Shown here: piece by piece, positions 53,676-62,321 of the stretch | Position numbering within the stretch: the first letter of the stretch is position 1 | How the letters are laid out: each line of letters begins with the position of its first letter | Source of the DNA: an uncultured Clostridia bacterium | Lineage (GTDB): Bacteria > Bacillota > Clostridia > Peptostreptococcales > Anaerovoracaceae | Direction of reading: 5' to 3' | Assembly: GCA_934281605.1 (NCBI GenBank) | Contig: CAKQXD010000002.1 | Span: forward strand, 124,001-188,000 | Length of the DNA: 64,000 bases | The notes under the pieces: model-generated | What the model was told of the DNA's origin: nothing | Databases searched by the model: none | Seen by the model: the letters and a program-made list of their open reading frames with translations, nothing else | Position numbers and translations under genes: made by a program

Positions 53676-53794
53676 GGAGGCGGGCAGTTTCGGATGGTAA
53701 GGATGAAGGATTATGCAAAGAGGTGGGTTCGGGGGTGTTGTTCATCTTTAAGCGGGGGAATTAAGGGCGACAGGGATGAATTCCAAAAAATGGA

Positions 53795-53823
53795 TTGACA
53801 ATCGACACGACGCACTGTAAAAT
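53795..53823 (+). promoter_or_regulatory. Promoter of the PD-(D/E)XK-like gene
   Basis: TTGACA (53795-53800) and TAAAAT (53818-53823) are 17 bases apart, about 50 bases before the ATG. Confidence 0.7.
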
Positions 53824-53870
53824 ATTGACAATTAAAGGCGGGGACTGGAGGGAGAGCAAAGGAGGAAAGA

Positions 53871-54671
53871 ATGTATCAGGGGAATTACTGCAATGAAATG
53901 AAGGAGAAACTGCTCGATCTCTACGAGATCGAGCTGGCGCGGAAGGCCGTCATGCAGAAAGAATTGAAAACCCTGCCGGATGGCAGACTGGTAATCAAGC
54001 AAAACCGGGACAAGTATTTTATGCTGTATCAGGCGAATGGGACGAAGCTGGAAGGGATCACCCGGGATAAAGACAGGAGCCGGCAGCATGCGCGGAAGTG
54101 TTTTTTGGAAAATCAGCTGGAGATCTGTCAGCTTAATTGTGATGCGATGGAAGCGGCCCTGCGATCGGTTCGCAGTGGAGAGATGAAACGGGATAAACCT
54201 GTGCGGCCCGGGGCGGTTTCGCGTCTGATGCAGATATTTCCGGACGGAGAATTTCGGTATTCGGCAGAGGCGCTGGCGTGGATGAATGCGCCTTATGAGC
54301 GGAATCCTTATCGCCCGGAAGACTTGCGCTATATGGCGAGGAATGGATTGATGGTACGATCGAAATCCGAGCGTTCCATTGCAGATTCACTGCTGAAAAA
54401 CTGCGTGGCCTTTCGCTATGAAGCGAAAACTATCATTTGTGGCAGAGTCTATTATCCGGATTTTACGATCCTTTGCAGTGACGGGACGATTCTGATTTGG
54501 GAGCATTTCGGGCTGGATGACAAGGAGGATTACTTCCTGCAGTCCTGCCGGAAAATGCGGAATTACAGGAAAGCTGGATACGATATTCACCGGACGCTGA
54601 TCTGCACGTATGAGAGCGATTTGCTTTCGGAGGAAAAGCTGGATTTTCTGATCCGGCGGTATGTGTGGTAG
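53871..54671 (+). CDS. Uncharacterised protein with PD-(D/E)XK nuclease-like C-terminal domain
   Basis: The ATG follows AAAGGAGGAAAG. The first ~110 residues are helical and basic. The C-terminal half reads VRSKSERSIADSLL, then VYYPDFTIL and ILIWEHFG, spaced like the Glu, PD and ExK-type motifs of the PD-(D/E)XK fold, with His-Phe-Gly where a Lys is often seen. It ends with a helix-strand stretch (YRKAGYDIHRTLICTYES). The family recurs in Lachnospiraceae-like genomes as hypothetical proteins (from memory). It may be a nuclease, possibly linked to the hairpin repeats on both sides, but this is only inference. Confidence 0.6.
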   Translation: MYQGNYCNEMKEKLLDLYEIELARKAVMQKELKTLPDGRLVIKQNRDKYFMLYQANGTKLEGITRDKDRSRQHARKCFLENQLEICQLNCDAMEAALRSVRSGEMKRDKPVRPGAVSRLMQIFPDGEFRYSAEALAWMNAPYERNPYRPEDLRYMARNGLMVRSKSERSIADSLLKNCVAFRYEAKTIICGRVYYPDFTILCSDGTILIWEHFGLDDKEDYFLQSCRKMRNYRKAGYDIHRTLICTYESDLLSEEKLDFLIRRYVW

Positions 54672-54732
54672 GGCTCGCAAGGTGTAGTCGTGGGTCGTGT
54701 TGGATCAAGAAAAGTGCTGCTCGTAAGGCTAA

Positions 54733-54769
54733 GGATGAAAATCTGGAAATTTCAGGTTTGGTTTCATCC
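54733..54769. repeat. 37-bp hairpin repeat, copy 2
   Basis: This is identical to the copy at 53639-53675, so the gene at 53871 is bracketed by the two in direct orientation. Confidence 0.85.
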
Positions 54770-54794
54770 TAAAGCCTGGGGTCGCTGGAAACAA

Positions 54795-54841
54795 GGATGA
54801 AGCAGCCGTCACGAAAAGCCGTTTTTTGAAGGTTTTCATCC
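54795..54841. repeat. Diverged GGATGAA ... TTTTCATCC hairpin
   Basis: It has the same outer arms as the 37-bp repeat but an unrelated, longer interior. Another GGATGAA half-site follows near 54868. Together with the terminator that follows, these fill the 429-bp gap before the surface-protein gene. Confidence 0.6.
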
Positions 54842-54941
54842 TAAAAGTGGATAATGACCGGGCGTAAGGATGAATGGGCGATGGCTATGCCCCGGCAGCA
54901 GATCCTGCAATCCAGGATAATCTGACAATCCAGCGCAGAAG

Positions 54942-54975
54942 AAAAGCAGAGTCCATATATGCGGACTCTGCTTTT
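54942..54975. terminator. Bidirectional terminator
   Basis: AAAAGCAGAGTCC and GGACTCTGCTTTT form a 13-bp perfect stem with A and T flanks. It lies between convergent genes. Confidence 0.9.
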
Positions 54976-55100
54976 ATATCCGGGATTCCTGAACTGGTTG
55001 ATCTCACTCCAGGCCTTCTCATCTCAGGCTTTCCCTCCAGTCCTTTTTTCCCTCAGCGCTTACCCACGCTCCATCTTTATTCTTTTCGCTACTTCCCCTC

Positions 55101-58100
55101 TTAGCTCTTTCTCCGGATCACGCTCACACTTGCGCCGCTTGCGGCGAGAAGTGCCAGCAGGGTGTAGAGGGCGATGTTGGCTTCATCGCCGGTCTTGACT
55201 GCGTGAGCCAGAGCAGCTTTTGGCGAAGAAGCGATGGTCTGCTGTGCGGCAGGTCCGGTCGGAGTATCGAGAGACGCCGGCGGCTTTGGATCTTCCGGAG
55301 TCTCTGGCGGGATCTTTGCAGGATCGATGATCAGCTCACCGTCGGTCACTTCGAACAGGACTTTGGAGAAGTTGCCGCTGCGATTCTCAAAATCGGAAGC
55401 CGCAAGTCCCATAAGATAAGTGCCCTCGTCAGTTCCGGAAGCGGCAGCTGAACCATTGAAAACAAAATCCTCTTCGTGGTACAGCTCATTGCTGATGGAA
55501 TCCACGTCGTAGCCGGTCACGGAATGTTCCTCACCGTCAAATTCCACCCGGTCTTTGTGCCCGGTGATCTTAACGATGACAGCCTCGGAAACCGGGGTGA
55601 TGATCAGCCCGCCGTCTTTGACGATGATGGTGATCTCCGCATAGGAATCCGACGTTGCGGTGAAATCCGCTGCCGTCAGTCCCATGGCGTAATGATCCGC
55701 GTCGACGCCGGAAGCGACAGCCTTATGACCGTCTTTCAGCGCCACGTGAATGTCCTTACCGCCAGCGTCGGTGGTGAATCCGGACACGCTCTGCTCCTCG
55801 CCGTTGTAGACCTTCGTGTCGTGATTTCCGGTGACGGTCACCGTCGCCTTTTTCGCTTCCCACTGTGCTGTCAGCACGTTAGGCTGCGGGTCTTCCGTAT
55901 CCAGCCAGATCACTTGGCCCGGCTTGGCGATGGCGGTCCTGCCGTTCTTGTCGGTGTACTGCCAGCCGGTGAAGCGGTAGCCCTTCTTAGTGAAACCGAT
56001 GGAGTCTGTCGTTACATCCAGCACGGTGTGGCTTCCATTGTTTTTCAGTGCAAAGGTCTTGTCGCTGCCTTCTGCTCCGTCTCCAGGCTTGTAGATCACC
56101 GAGGTTTCGACTTCGGCCTCGCCCCACTGGGCGGTCAGAGTCGTGTTGCCCGTGATGGTGATCTTGTCGCCAGGCTGGTAGATCTTGCCGTCCACGGAGG
56201 ACTTCCAGCCCAGGAAATGCGGTGCATTGTCAGGCCCTTTCAGATCAGAACCCTTGGATTTGACCCGCGCCTTGGAATCCTTGGCGTAAGACCGGGAATC
56301 CGACGGAACCGTGCCGCTTCCGTCGCCCGCATCATAGGTCACGGTAAAGGAGCTGGCGTTCAAAATATACGGATACAGGTCGTAGTTCTGGTTGATTTCC
56401 GTGGCGTAGTTGAACGGGGTGTACACGTAGTCGCCGTCAGAGCCGGAACGGAGTGCCCATCCCATCCAGCGCTCGCCATCTGCCAGAGCAGGCTTTGCAG
56501 CATCGAAATCTTCTTCAGAAACCTGGCCGCCTCTGGAAACCTTGACCGCTTCATCCGTCGTGCCGTGAGCCGTCACCGTGTAAGTCGGCGCAGACCACTT
56601 GGCGTACAGCGTGATGCTCTGAGCCGGCATGGTTCTGCCAGTGAAGACGTATTTGTCTCCCTGCCCCAGCTCGTTGTCGTACCAGCCGTCGAAATGCCAG
56701 TCTTCCTTGCCGGCAGGAGCCTTTGGCGTATAGGCTGCATCGGTGATGCTCTGCTGATACTTTTTGGTAACGACCTTGTCCTTCGCGCCGCTGTTGATGA
56801 AGACGATGTCATAGCTGTTGCGGCTGTAGTAGAATTTGGCGTTGTTGTAGCGGTCATGATTTTTTGTACCGTGAGAGTAGGTGAACCCGGTGATCGGATA
56901 CTTGTCTTCGTCGGTCACGTAATAGTCGGTGCCCGGGCTGGTATCCTTATGGTGCAGGGTGTAGGTTGCCTTTCCGCCGGTAACCGTCCCTGTTTCGCCC
57001 GGCAGCACTTCCACATAATAGAAAGCGGTTTCCGAACCTTTGCCGGTTTTCGGGCCGTAGAAAGTCGCTCCATTGAGCGGCATCACATCGATGTTGGCCT
57101 GATACGGGCCACCATTGCCCCGGTCATCCCGGTCGCGTTTGGTCACAGACCACGTACTGCTGCCATTATAGGTCGGCCACTTGTCGCTGATGTTAGCTCC
57201 GTATTTTGCTGAGATCTTCAGCGCCGTGTATTCCGTGCGGCCGTTCATGCTGTAGAATTTTACTTCATATATATTGCGGCTGTAATACACGTTGATGATG
57301 GTGGAGCCGTCCCCGGCGATCTCTTTCTGCTGGATTTTCTTTGCAGTGAACCCCTTGTAAGCCTTTGATTTCGCGGCGGTTTCAGTTCCGGTAGTGCCTT
57401 TCAGCGCCTCGATATCCTTGGACGAATACTTGTCATCGTCGGCGTTTTCCAGCCAGTGGATCACCGTGTACTGCGTGTTTTTGGCAGGCGTCCATTTGGC
57501 GTATACTGTGGTGCTTTTGGTGATTTCTGCAAAATCCGCAGCCTGGCTCAGCGCCTGATCCAGGTACCAGCCGGCGAAGGTGTAGCCTGCCTTTGCCGGT
57601 ACAGCTGGTGCGGAGGCCGTGGAACCGGCACTGTAGAATTTCGGCGCGATATACGTTCCGCCGTCGGACTTGCAGGTGATCCAGAAGCCCTTTTCCACTT
57701 TCGGGTACAGGTAGATGTCCTCTTCTGCGAAGGTGACGCCGCTGGCACTCTGGCTCAGCGACGGGTCGGTGTACCAGCCGGTGATGGATTCATCGGTGCC
57801 TACTGCAAAGGTCACGTCCGAGGTGCTCACGGCCGTCCCGGGGAGTCCCTCCTTGGTGCGGATGACGCGGGCGCTGGATCCCGTCCCGTCCATGAAGTAG
57901 ACGTAGCAGATGGTTTCGTACTTGGCGTCCACGCGGATGGTCCGGGTTTCCGTGATGCCTGACTGCTTACCGAAGGCGGTGAACGGTGTGCCATCGATCA
58001 CCCAGCCGATGAACTTGGAGCCTTTGATAAAGGTAGCTTCCGGTTCCCGCAGGGAATCACCGTTTTTCACGGTCTGGCTGCTGATCTTCTTACCGCTGGC

Positions 58101-58556
58101 ATAGAATTCGTAGGTGATCAGAGCCGGTTCCTCGGTTTCGATGGACTGGGTCGCGACGCCGTTATCAGTCTGGGACGGCTGTCCTGCAGCTTCGGATGAA
58201 GGGTCCTGTCCCGGCGCCGCTGCCGATTCGGCTGCGGCAGAGTCCGATGAAGTTTTTTCTGCCGGCGATGGCGAAGACCCCGAAGATGCGGAAGAACTCG
58301 ACGAGGATCCCGCTGCCGGCTGCTCGGATGCCGCCGGATCTTTGGCAGGAGCCTCAGCATCGGACTTTGCAGCATCGCCGGAAGAGCTGTTTTCAGCTGC
58401 GACCGGCTGACCCGAAGACTGAGCAGCGTCTTCTGCCGTGACGACAGGTTCCGCCTCACCTCCCGTGTCTGCAAAAGCCATCGAACCGGACGACAGCACC
58501 ATGGTGGCCGCCAGCGCGAAGCTCAAAGCCTTTGCAGCTCTGTGTTTGACTTTCAT
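55101..58556 (-). CDS. Large repeat-rich cell-surface protein (InlB-type B repeats)
   Basis: Start 58556 follows AAGGAGGAAAAGG and opens a signal peptide (KALSFALAATMVLSSGSMAFA). A low-complexity Ser/Ala/Pro/Glu stretch leads to several Listeria-Bacteroides (InlB B) repeats, recognisable by their FxGWY and LYAKW ends (GYTFAGWYLD, DWHFDGWYDNEL, ITLYAKW). Two MBG-like units follow, starting TVTVTGNHDTKVYNGEEQSV and VKITGHKDRVEFDGEEHSV. The C-terminus has VKTGDEAN, a hydrophobic helix (LYTLLALLAASGASVSV) and IRRKS, which resembles a non-canonical sortase anchor. At 1151 residues it is a probable adhesin. Confidence 0.88.
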   Translation of the reverse strand: MKVKHRAAKALSFALAATMVLSSGSMAFADTGGEAEPVVTAEDAAQSSGQPVAAENSSSGDAAKSDAEAPAKDPAASEQPAAGSSSSSSASSGSSPSPAEKTSSDSAAAESAAAPGQDPSSEAAGQPSQTDNGVATQSIETEEPALITYEFYASGKKISSQTVKNGDSLREPEATFIKGSKFIGWVIDGTPFTAFGKQSGITETRTIRVDAKYETICYVYFMDGTGSSARVIRTKEGLPGTAVSTSDVTFAVGTDESITGWYTDPSLSQSASGVTFAEEDIYLYPKVEKGFWITCKSDGGTYIAPKFYSAGSTASAPAVPAKAGYTFAGWYLDQALSQAADFAEITKSTTVYAKWTPAKNTQYTVIHWLENADDDKYSSKDIEALKGTTGTETAAKSKAYKGFTAKKIQQKEIAGDGSTIINVYYSRNIYEVKFYSMNGRTEYTALKISAKYGANISDKWPTYNGSSTWSVTKRDRDDRGNGGPYQANIDVMPLNGATFYGPKTGKGSETAFYYVEVLPGETGTVTGGKATYTLHHKDTSPGTDYYVTDEDKYPITGFTYSHGTKNHDRYNNAKFYYSRNSYDIVFINSGAKDKVVTKKYQQSITDAAYTPKAPAGKEDWHFDGWYDNELGQGDKYVFTGRTMPAQSITLYAKWSAPTYTVTAHGTTDEAVKVSRGGQVSEEDFDAAKPALADGERWMGWALRSGSDGDYVYTPFNYATEINQNYDLYPYILNASSFTVTYDAGDGSGTVPSDSRSYAKDSKARVKSKGSDLKGPDNAPHFLGWKSSVDGKIYQPGDKITITGNTTLTAQWGEAEVETSVIYKPGDGAEGSDKTFALKNNGSHTVLDVTTDSIGFTKKGYRFTGWQYTDKNGRTAIAKPGQVIWLDTEDPQPNVLTAQWEAKKATVTVTGNHDTKVYNGEEQSVSGFTTDAGGKDIHVALKDGHKAVASGVDADHYAMGLTAADFTATSDSYAEITIIVKDGGLIITPVSEAVIVKITGHKDRVEFDGEEHSVTGYDVDSISNELYHEEDFVFNGSAAASGTDEGTYLMGLAASDFENRSGNFSKVLFEVTDGELIIDPAKIPPETPEDPKPPASLDTPTGPAAQQTIASSPKAALAHAVKTGDEANIALYTLLALLAASGASVSVIRRKS

Positions 58557-58628
58557 AACCTTTTCCTCCTTACTGTGAAAAAATAAAATATATGCCCCGA
58601 AAGCCGGATTGCTTCCGGGAAACAAAAA

Positions 58629-58675
58629 ACAGAACGCCGCTGAAAAGAATGATGATCTTTACTATGACGTTCTGC
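58629..58675 (-). terminator. Terminator of the HTH gene
   Basis: On the minus strand CAGAACG, a ~30-base loop and CGTTCTG are followed by TTTTTT. The long loop makes it weaker than the others. Confidence 0.55.
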
Positions 58676-58710
58676 TTTGTTGTTTGTGAGATGTGTATGT
58701 GATTGTGATG

Positions 58711-59301
58711 CTATTCGCCTACCGCATCGTTTCTGCGGTATTCGTAAAAGGTGTTTCTGCTGATGCCGGCCGCTCTGCAAAGATGGGAAATGCAGCGGCG
58801 GTATTCCTCCTGCTGTGCAATCCCCTCGATGATCCGGCAGACCTCGGTGCGCGGCAGCGACTGTCCGGTTTCCTCCTGCTCCCGCTCGTAAACCCGGCGT
58901 AAAAGCTGGATCTCTGCCCGGAGTTTTTTGATGATTTCCTCCTGCTGGCGGCAGCGGTCGATGGTGTATTTTTTTCCGGATTCCATCTTTTCCGACGGGG
59001 TGGCGCTGTCTTCCTGCGGGGAGATCTTCCCCAGCACAGCGCTCCGTTCCCCCAGGGTGCCGCTCTGATACGATTCCTTCCAGCGGGCGCATGCCCGTTC
59101 GATCCGCTTGGAACCCAGGATCTTGATATCGAACCCGGCGTCGCGGAAGATCTGCGTCGGACGCTTTCCCTCGATATATTCTTCCATAAATAAGAATTTG
59201 AATTCGGTAGAATACGAAATGCTCTTTTCGTTTACGTCAGATACATAGGGATTGCGAAGCAGAATTTCCATTTCCTCTTTTGTGAAATTTCCTCGTCCCA
59301 T
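58711..59301 (-). CDS. HTH protein resembling IS3-type transposase OrfA
   Basis: This 196-residue protein has an N-terminal segment YSTEFKFLFMEEYIEGKRPTQ then IFRDAGFDIKILGSKRIERA, a helix-turn-helix of the IS3/IS150 OrfA kind. A coiled coil (EEIIKKLRAEIQLLRRVYER) comes next, and the end reads CRAAGISRNTFYEYRR, like the start of an OrfB. No OrfB or terminal inverted repeats are seen. It may be a domesticated transposase acting as a regulator. It lies upstream of the surface-protein gene on the same strand. Confidence 0.65.
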   Translation of the reverse strand: MGRGNFTKEEMEILLRNPYVSDVNEKSISYSTEFKFLFMEEYIEGKRPTQIFRDAGFDIKILGSKRIERACARWKESYQSGTLGERSAVLGKISPQEDSATPSEKMESGKKYTIDRCRQQEEIIKKLRAEIQLLRRVYEREQEETGQSLPRTEVCRIIEGIAQQEEYRRCISHLCRAAGISRNTFYEYRRNDAVGE

Positions 59302-59344
59302 GGGACGCCTCCTTCTCTCTCATTAAAAAAAGATAAAAACTATA

Positions 59345-59393
59345 AAAAAATCCTTTTGAAAAAGTCACATGCTGTGTTCATTTCAAAAGGATT
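59345..59393 (-). terminator. Terminator of the walJ-rlmH pair
   Basis: AATCCTTTTGAAA and TTTCAAAAGGATT form a 13-bp stem with a 19-base loop, followed on the minus strand by TTTTTTT. Confidence 0.85.
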
Positions 59394-59433
59394 ATTTGGT
59401 CGTAATGTTATAAATACTACGGAAAAATTTTAT

Positions 59434-59913
59434 TTACTTGTGATAGGCTTCGTTTCGTATGATTTTAAAGCTGCGGTAGATCTGTTCCAGCAGGATGATC
59501 CTCATCATCTGGTGCGGGAATGTCATGGCAGAAAAGGAAAGCTTGAAGTCGGCCCGCTTGCTTACGGCAGGCGACAGTCCCAGAGAGCCGCCGATGACGA
59601 AGACGATGCTGCTTTTTCCCTGCAGCGCCAGGTCGTCGATCTTTGCAGCAAGCTGTGTAGAAGACAGTCCCTTGCCACCGATCTCCAGTGAGATGACGTA
59701 GTCGGACGGTTTGATTTTGGCGAGGATGGATTCCCCCTCGGCTTCCTTGACCGCTTCCTCGTCGGCAGGCGATGCGTTGGCAGGCAGCAGGCTTTCCTTC
59801 AGCTCCGTGATCTGTAGATTGGCAAAGCGCTTCAGCCGCTTGGAATATTCCGCCTGGGCGTCGCGCCAGTATTTTTCTTTCAGTTTTCCGATGCATAAAA
59901 TCGTAATGTTCAT
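59434..59913 (-). CDS. rlmH: 23S rRNA pseudouridine-1915 N3-methyltransferase
   Basis: RlmH is a SPOUT methyltransferase that uses S-adenosylmethionine to methylate pseudouridine 1915. The start at 59913 (MNITILCIGKLKEKYWRDA) follows CGAGG. The knot region is intact: ISLEIGGKGLSS, IVFVIGGSLGLS, and LSFSAMTFPHQMMRIILLEQ IYR near the C-terminus. At 159 residues it has the usual length. It begins two bases after the walJ stop, a widely conserved order. Confidence 0.96.
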   Translation of the reverse strand: MNITILCIGKLKEKYWRDAQAEYSKRLKRFANLQITELKESLLPANASPADEEAVKEAEGESILAKIKPSDYVISLEIGGKGLSSTQLAAKIDDLALQGKSSIVFVIGGSLGLSPAVSKRADFKLSFSAMTFPHQMMRIILLEQIYRSFKIIRNEAYHK

Positions 59914-59915
59914 AT

Positions 59916-60710
59916 TTATACCTCGTAAAGGCAGCTGCAGGCGTCGCGCAGCATGACTTCCACCGTCAGGTCGTCCCCCGGGAAGATGTCCTGCTCCTGC
60001 AGTGTGTTGGTAACGGTCAGCATGGCCACCGACGGGTCGTTGTTTTCGCGGGAAAGATGTCCCAGCAGGACCTGTCTCGGCTTGCGGTTTTCCTCGATGA
60101 GGCGGCAAAGGCATTCGCCGGCGGACACGTTGGAAAGGTGTCCGTGATCCCCCAGGATCCTGCGCTTCAGGTGGTACGGGTAGCGTCCCATCAGCAGGAT
60201 CTCCTTCTCGTGGTTGGCTTCCAGGAGCAGCAGGTCGGCGTCTGTGATTTCTGCAAAGATCTCGTCGGTTATGTATCCTACGTCCGTGACGATGCTGATC
60301 TGCCGGCCGTCATAATAGATGGAAAATCCAACCGGTTCTGCTGCGTCGTGGGGGATGGCGAAAGGCCTGATCCGAAAATCATCGATCTGAAAATCCTCCC
60401 CCGTGGTGAACACCCTGCGGCAGCCCTCAGCCACCGGTCGCTCGATGTGCTCCCACGTTTCCCGATTGGCCCAGGCGAGGATATTAGGAAGCTTCTTCGT
60501 CACGATGGGCAGGCTCTTCACGTGGTCGATGTGCTCGTGGGTCACCAGGATGGCGGACACGTTTTCAAAAGGCGTTCCCGTCTCCTCCAGCCCCTGGAAG
60601 ATCTTCTTCCCGGAAATCCCCGCATCCACCAGGATGGCAGAGCGCTCGTTTTTTATCAGGTAACAGTTGCCGCTGCTTCCGCTGGCAAAAGAACAAAACT
60701 GTAATGGCAT
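59916..60710 (-). CDS. walJ: MBL-fold hydrolase WalJ/YycJ
   Basis: WalJ is a metallo-hydrolase often encoded with the WalKR system and linked to DNA and cell-wall processes. This 264-residue protein has FASGSSGNCYLIKNERSAIL, the metal motif VTHEHIDHVKSL, LLLEANHE and VLLGHLSRENND. The walKR genes are not in the window; only the walJ-rlmH part of the synteny remains. Confidence 0.93.
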   Translation of the reverse strand: MPLQFCSFASGSSGNCYLIKNERSAILVDAGISGKKIFQGLEETGTPFENVSAILVTHEHIDHVKSLPIVTKKLPNILAWANRETWEHIERPVAEGCRRVFTTGEDFQIDDFRIRPFAIPHDAAEPVGFSIYYDGRQISIVTDVGYITDEIFAEITDADLLLLEANHEKEILLMGRYPYHLKRRILGDHGHLSNVSAGECLCRLIEENRKPRQVLLGHLSRENNDPSVAMLTVTNTLQEQDIFPGDDLTVEVMLRDACSCLYEV

Positions 60711-60910
60711 ATGGTCAAACTCCGTTCTAGTGTTTTTAGTTTACATGGCATACGGGTGAAGCACAACCCCCCAGAGAGGTGCAAATTGTATTATGATTCG
60801 ACACCATGCCTTTCGTTCAAACGAATATCACTAAGATACTCCAATTTAGGGCAAAAGTCAATTTACCAGGCGGGAATGGCGGAAGCTGCGCCAGTGCCCG
60901 CCGAGTTGCA

Positions 60911-60990
60911 TGTCATTGTGCGTCATTGTGTGTCATTGTGCGTCATTGCGCATCATTGTGCTTCATTGCGCATCATTGTGCGTCATTGCG
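60911..60990. repeat. 10-bp tandem repeat, eight units of (T/C)GTCATTG(T/C)G
   Basis: From 60911 to 60990 eight 10-base units run in phase, each with TCATTG and small changes (CATCATTGTG, CTTCATTGCG). They lie in the 609-bp gap upstream of walJ. No gene is seen in that gap. Confidence 0.85.
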
Positions 60991-61025
60991 CATTCATCCT
61001 TACGCCCTGTCATTGTCGGCTTTTG

Positions 61026-61132
61026 GGATGAAACCCTCAAAATCCGGCCTTTCTTAGCAGCGGCTTCATCCTTATTCCTGCATCTGTAGGCGTTGGGATG
61101 AAAACAACCCTGAAATTCCCAAATTTTCATCC
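61026..61132. repeat. Two GGATGAA ... TTCATCC hairpins
   Basis: One hairpin (61026-61071) has GGATGAAA and GCTTCATCC arms with a long loop. The second (61096-61132) is the reverse-sense relative of the 37-bp repeat at 53639 and 54733, with TGAAATTCC in the loop. Confidence 0.65.
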
Positions 61133-61157
61133 TTAACTCATGATTTCTCAGCACCGG

Positions 61158-61195
61158 TACAACCTGAAATCATTAAAAATGGAATTCAGGCTGTT
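61158..61195. repeat. AACCTGAA / TTCAGG hairpin, copy 1
   Basis: ACAACCTGAAATCATTAAAA followed by ATTCAGGCTGTT forms an imperfect stem. It introduces a ~130-bp leader (ATATACTCTGAACGATGATA ... TTTTATAATAG) that recurs before 62775 and before 63794. Confidence 0.65.
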
Positions 61196-61319
61196 TTGTT
61201 GATATACTCTGAACGATGATAAGGAATATAGATGATTTTCTATATGAAAATTAGGGAATTATGCAGCGAAATATTTTATAATAGAAAAAAGAAAAAATTT
61301 GAACGGAGCGTTTGTAGCA

Positions 61320-61664
61320 ATGAGAAAATTATTCGGTAAAAAGAGGGCGTTAAAAAAAGCTGTTAATTATGCGTCAGTAAAACTTCAACTCCAAGAACAG
61401 ATACAAACAGTTATTAGAGTATTGGAAACGGATAAATTAAAAAACTATCCAAACGATGGAATGCTGCAACTAATCTATAAAAGATATTTGGATGCACAAA
61501 AGTTTTTAGAGGAAGATAATTTAGATAAAATTATCATAAACGGCGGAGTTCGAGCTTATTTAGATGCATTTTCGGATTACAGGTGTCGACTGGTAGAAGA
61601 ACTGGGGAAAGCAGAGGAACTGTTAGATAACTGCAAAAAATTCAGAGCCGGGATGCAGAGGTGA
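61320..61664 (+). CDS. Unknown helical protein, putative immunity (114 aa)
   Basis: ATG 61320 is preferred over the TTG at 61299, although CGGAG lies 12 bases away from it. The protein is basic at the start (MRKLFGKKRALKKA) and helical throughout (VKLQLQEQIQTVIRVLETDK, LVEELGKAEELLDNCKKF). I recognise no family. It is the first gene of the second AT-rich immunity-like cluster. Confidence 0.5.
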   Translation: MRKLFGKKRALKKAVNYASVKLQLQEQIQTVIRVLETDKLKNYPNDGMLQLIYKRYLDAQKFLEEDNLDKIIINGGVRAYLDAFSDYRCRLVEELGKAEELLDNCKKFRAGMQR

Positions 61665-61743
61665 GGTAAACGGACGAGTTCCCAAGAGTCTCAATTTAAA
61701 GCAGCCGGGAATGATTGAGGTTAGCAAAAAAAGGTGTAGTACT

Positions 61744-62295
61744 ATGGAAATAAGATTTACGATTTTCGAAGCGAACTGTTTGGAAGGTATGTCTGCAGAA
61801 GAGTTCGAGCAGGAAAATTGTCCGATTTATGGATTCTTTGAAATGAAATTTAGTGGGCATAGAGAAGGAGAATATTTTGATTTTTCGGTACCAGATGATT
61901 ATTTAGGCGGGGAATCCTTAAGTTATTGGTTTGGGTCATTACTAGATGTATTGCATCTGTTTCAAAATGAAAAAACAGATTATATGGCAATCCGCGCTAT
62001 CGAATACGTTGATCGATGGATCGAAATTAAGAAAAGTCAGGAGAAGGTCTGTCTCAATGTAGTTAATGCTAGTGATCCTCGAGAAAGAGAGGCACTGCTG
62101 CTCACAAGTCAGCTTTGTAATCCTGTTTATGAACCGCCATTAGATACAATAGAGTCTTATGATTCTTTCCGTCAAGAAATTGTCCGGGCTGTGACAGAAT
62201 TTCTCGATGAAATAAATGGGATCAATCCGGAATTGATGAAGACACAGGAGTTTGATGGCCTATTGAATTCATTGCATGAGTTGGAACATAAGTGA
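61744..62295 (+). CDS. Putative immunity protein (183 aa), paralogue A
   Basis: ATG 61744 is taken because AGGTG precedes it and the length then equals paralogue B exactly; an ATG at 61711 would add 11 residues. The protein is acidic: MEIRFTIFEANCLEGMS, then IYGFFEMKFSGHREGEYFDF, LSYWFGSLLDVLHLF, YVDRWIEIKK and a conserved NPVYEPPLDTIESYDSF. No named family is recognised. The tandem paralogue at 62775-63326 points to duplication. Confidence 0.6.
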   Translation: MEIRFTIFEANCLEGMSAEEFEQENCPIYGFFEMKFSGHREGEYFDFSVPDDYLGGESLSYWFGSLLDVLHLFQNEKTDYMAIRAIEYVDRWIEIKKSQEKVCLNVVNASDPREREALLLTSQLCNPVYEPPLDTIESYDSFRQEIVRAVTEFLDEINGINPELMKTQEFDGLLNSLHELEHK

Positions 62296-62321
62296 TAATA
62301 ACCGTTAATTTGGGGGCTATA

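Noticed and set aside
58711..59301. HTH gene considered as part of a complete IS3 element
   Set aside because: No OrfB with DDE residues and no terminal inverted repeats are visible nearby.
60911..60990. Tandem 10-bp units considered as a CRISPR array
   Set aside because: Units are contiguous with no spacers and far shorter than CRISPR repeats; no cas genes are present.
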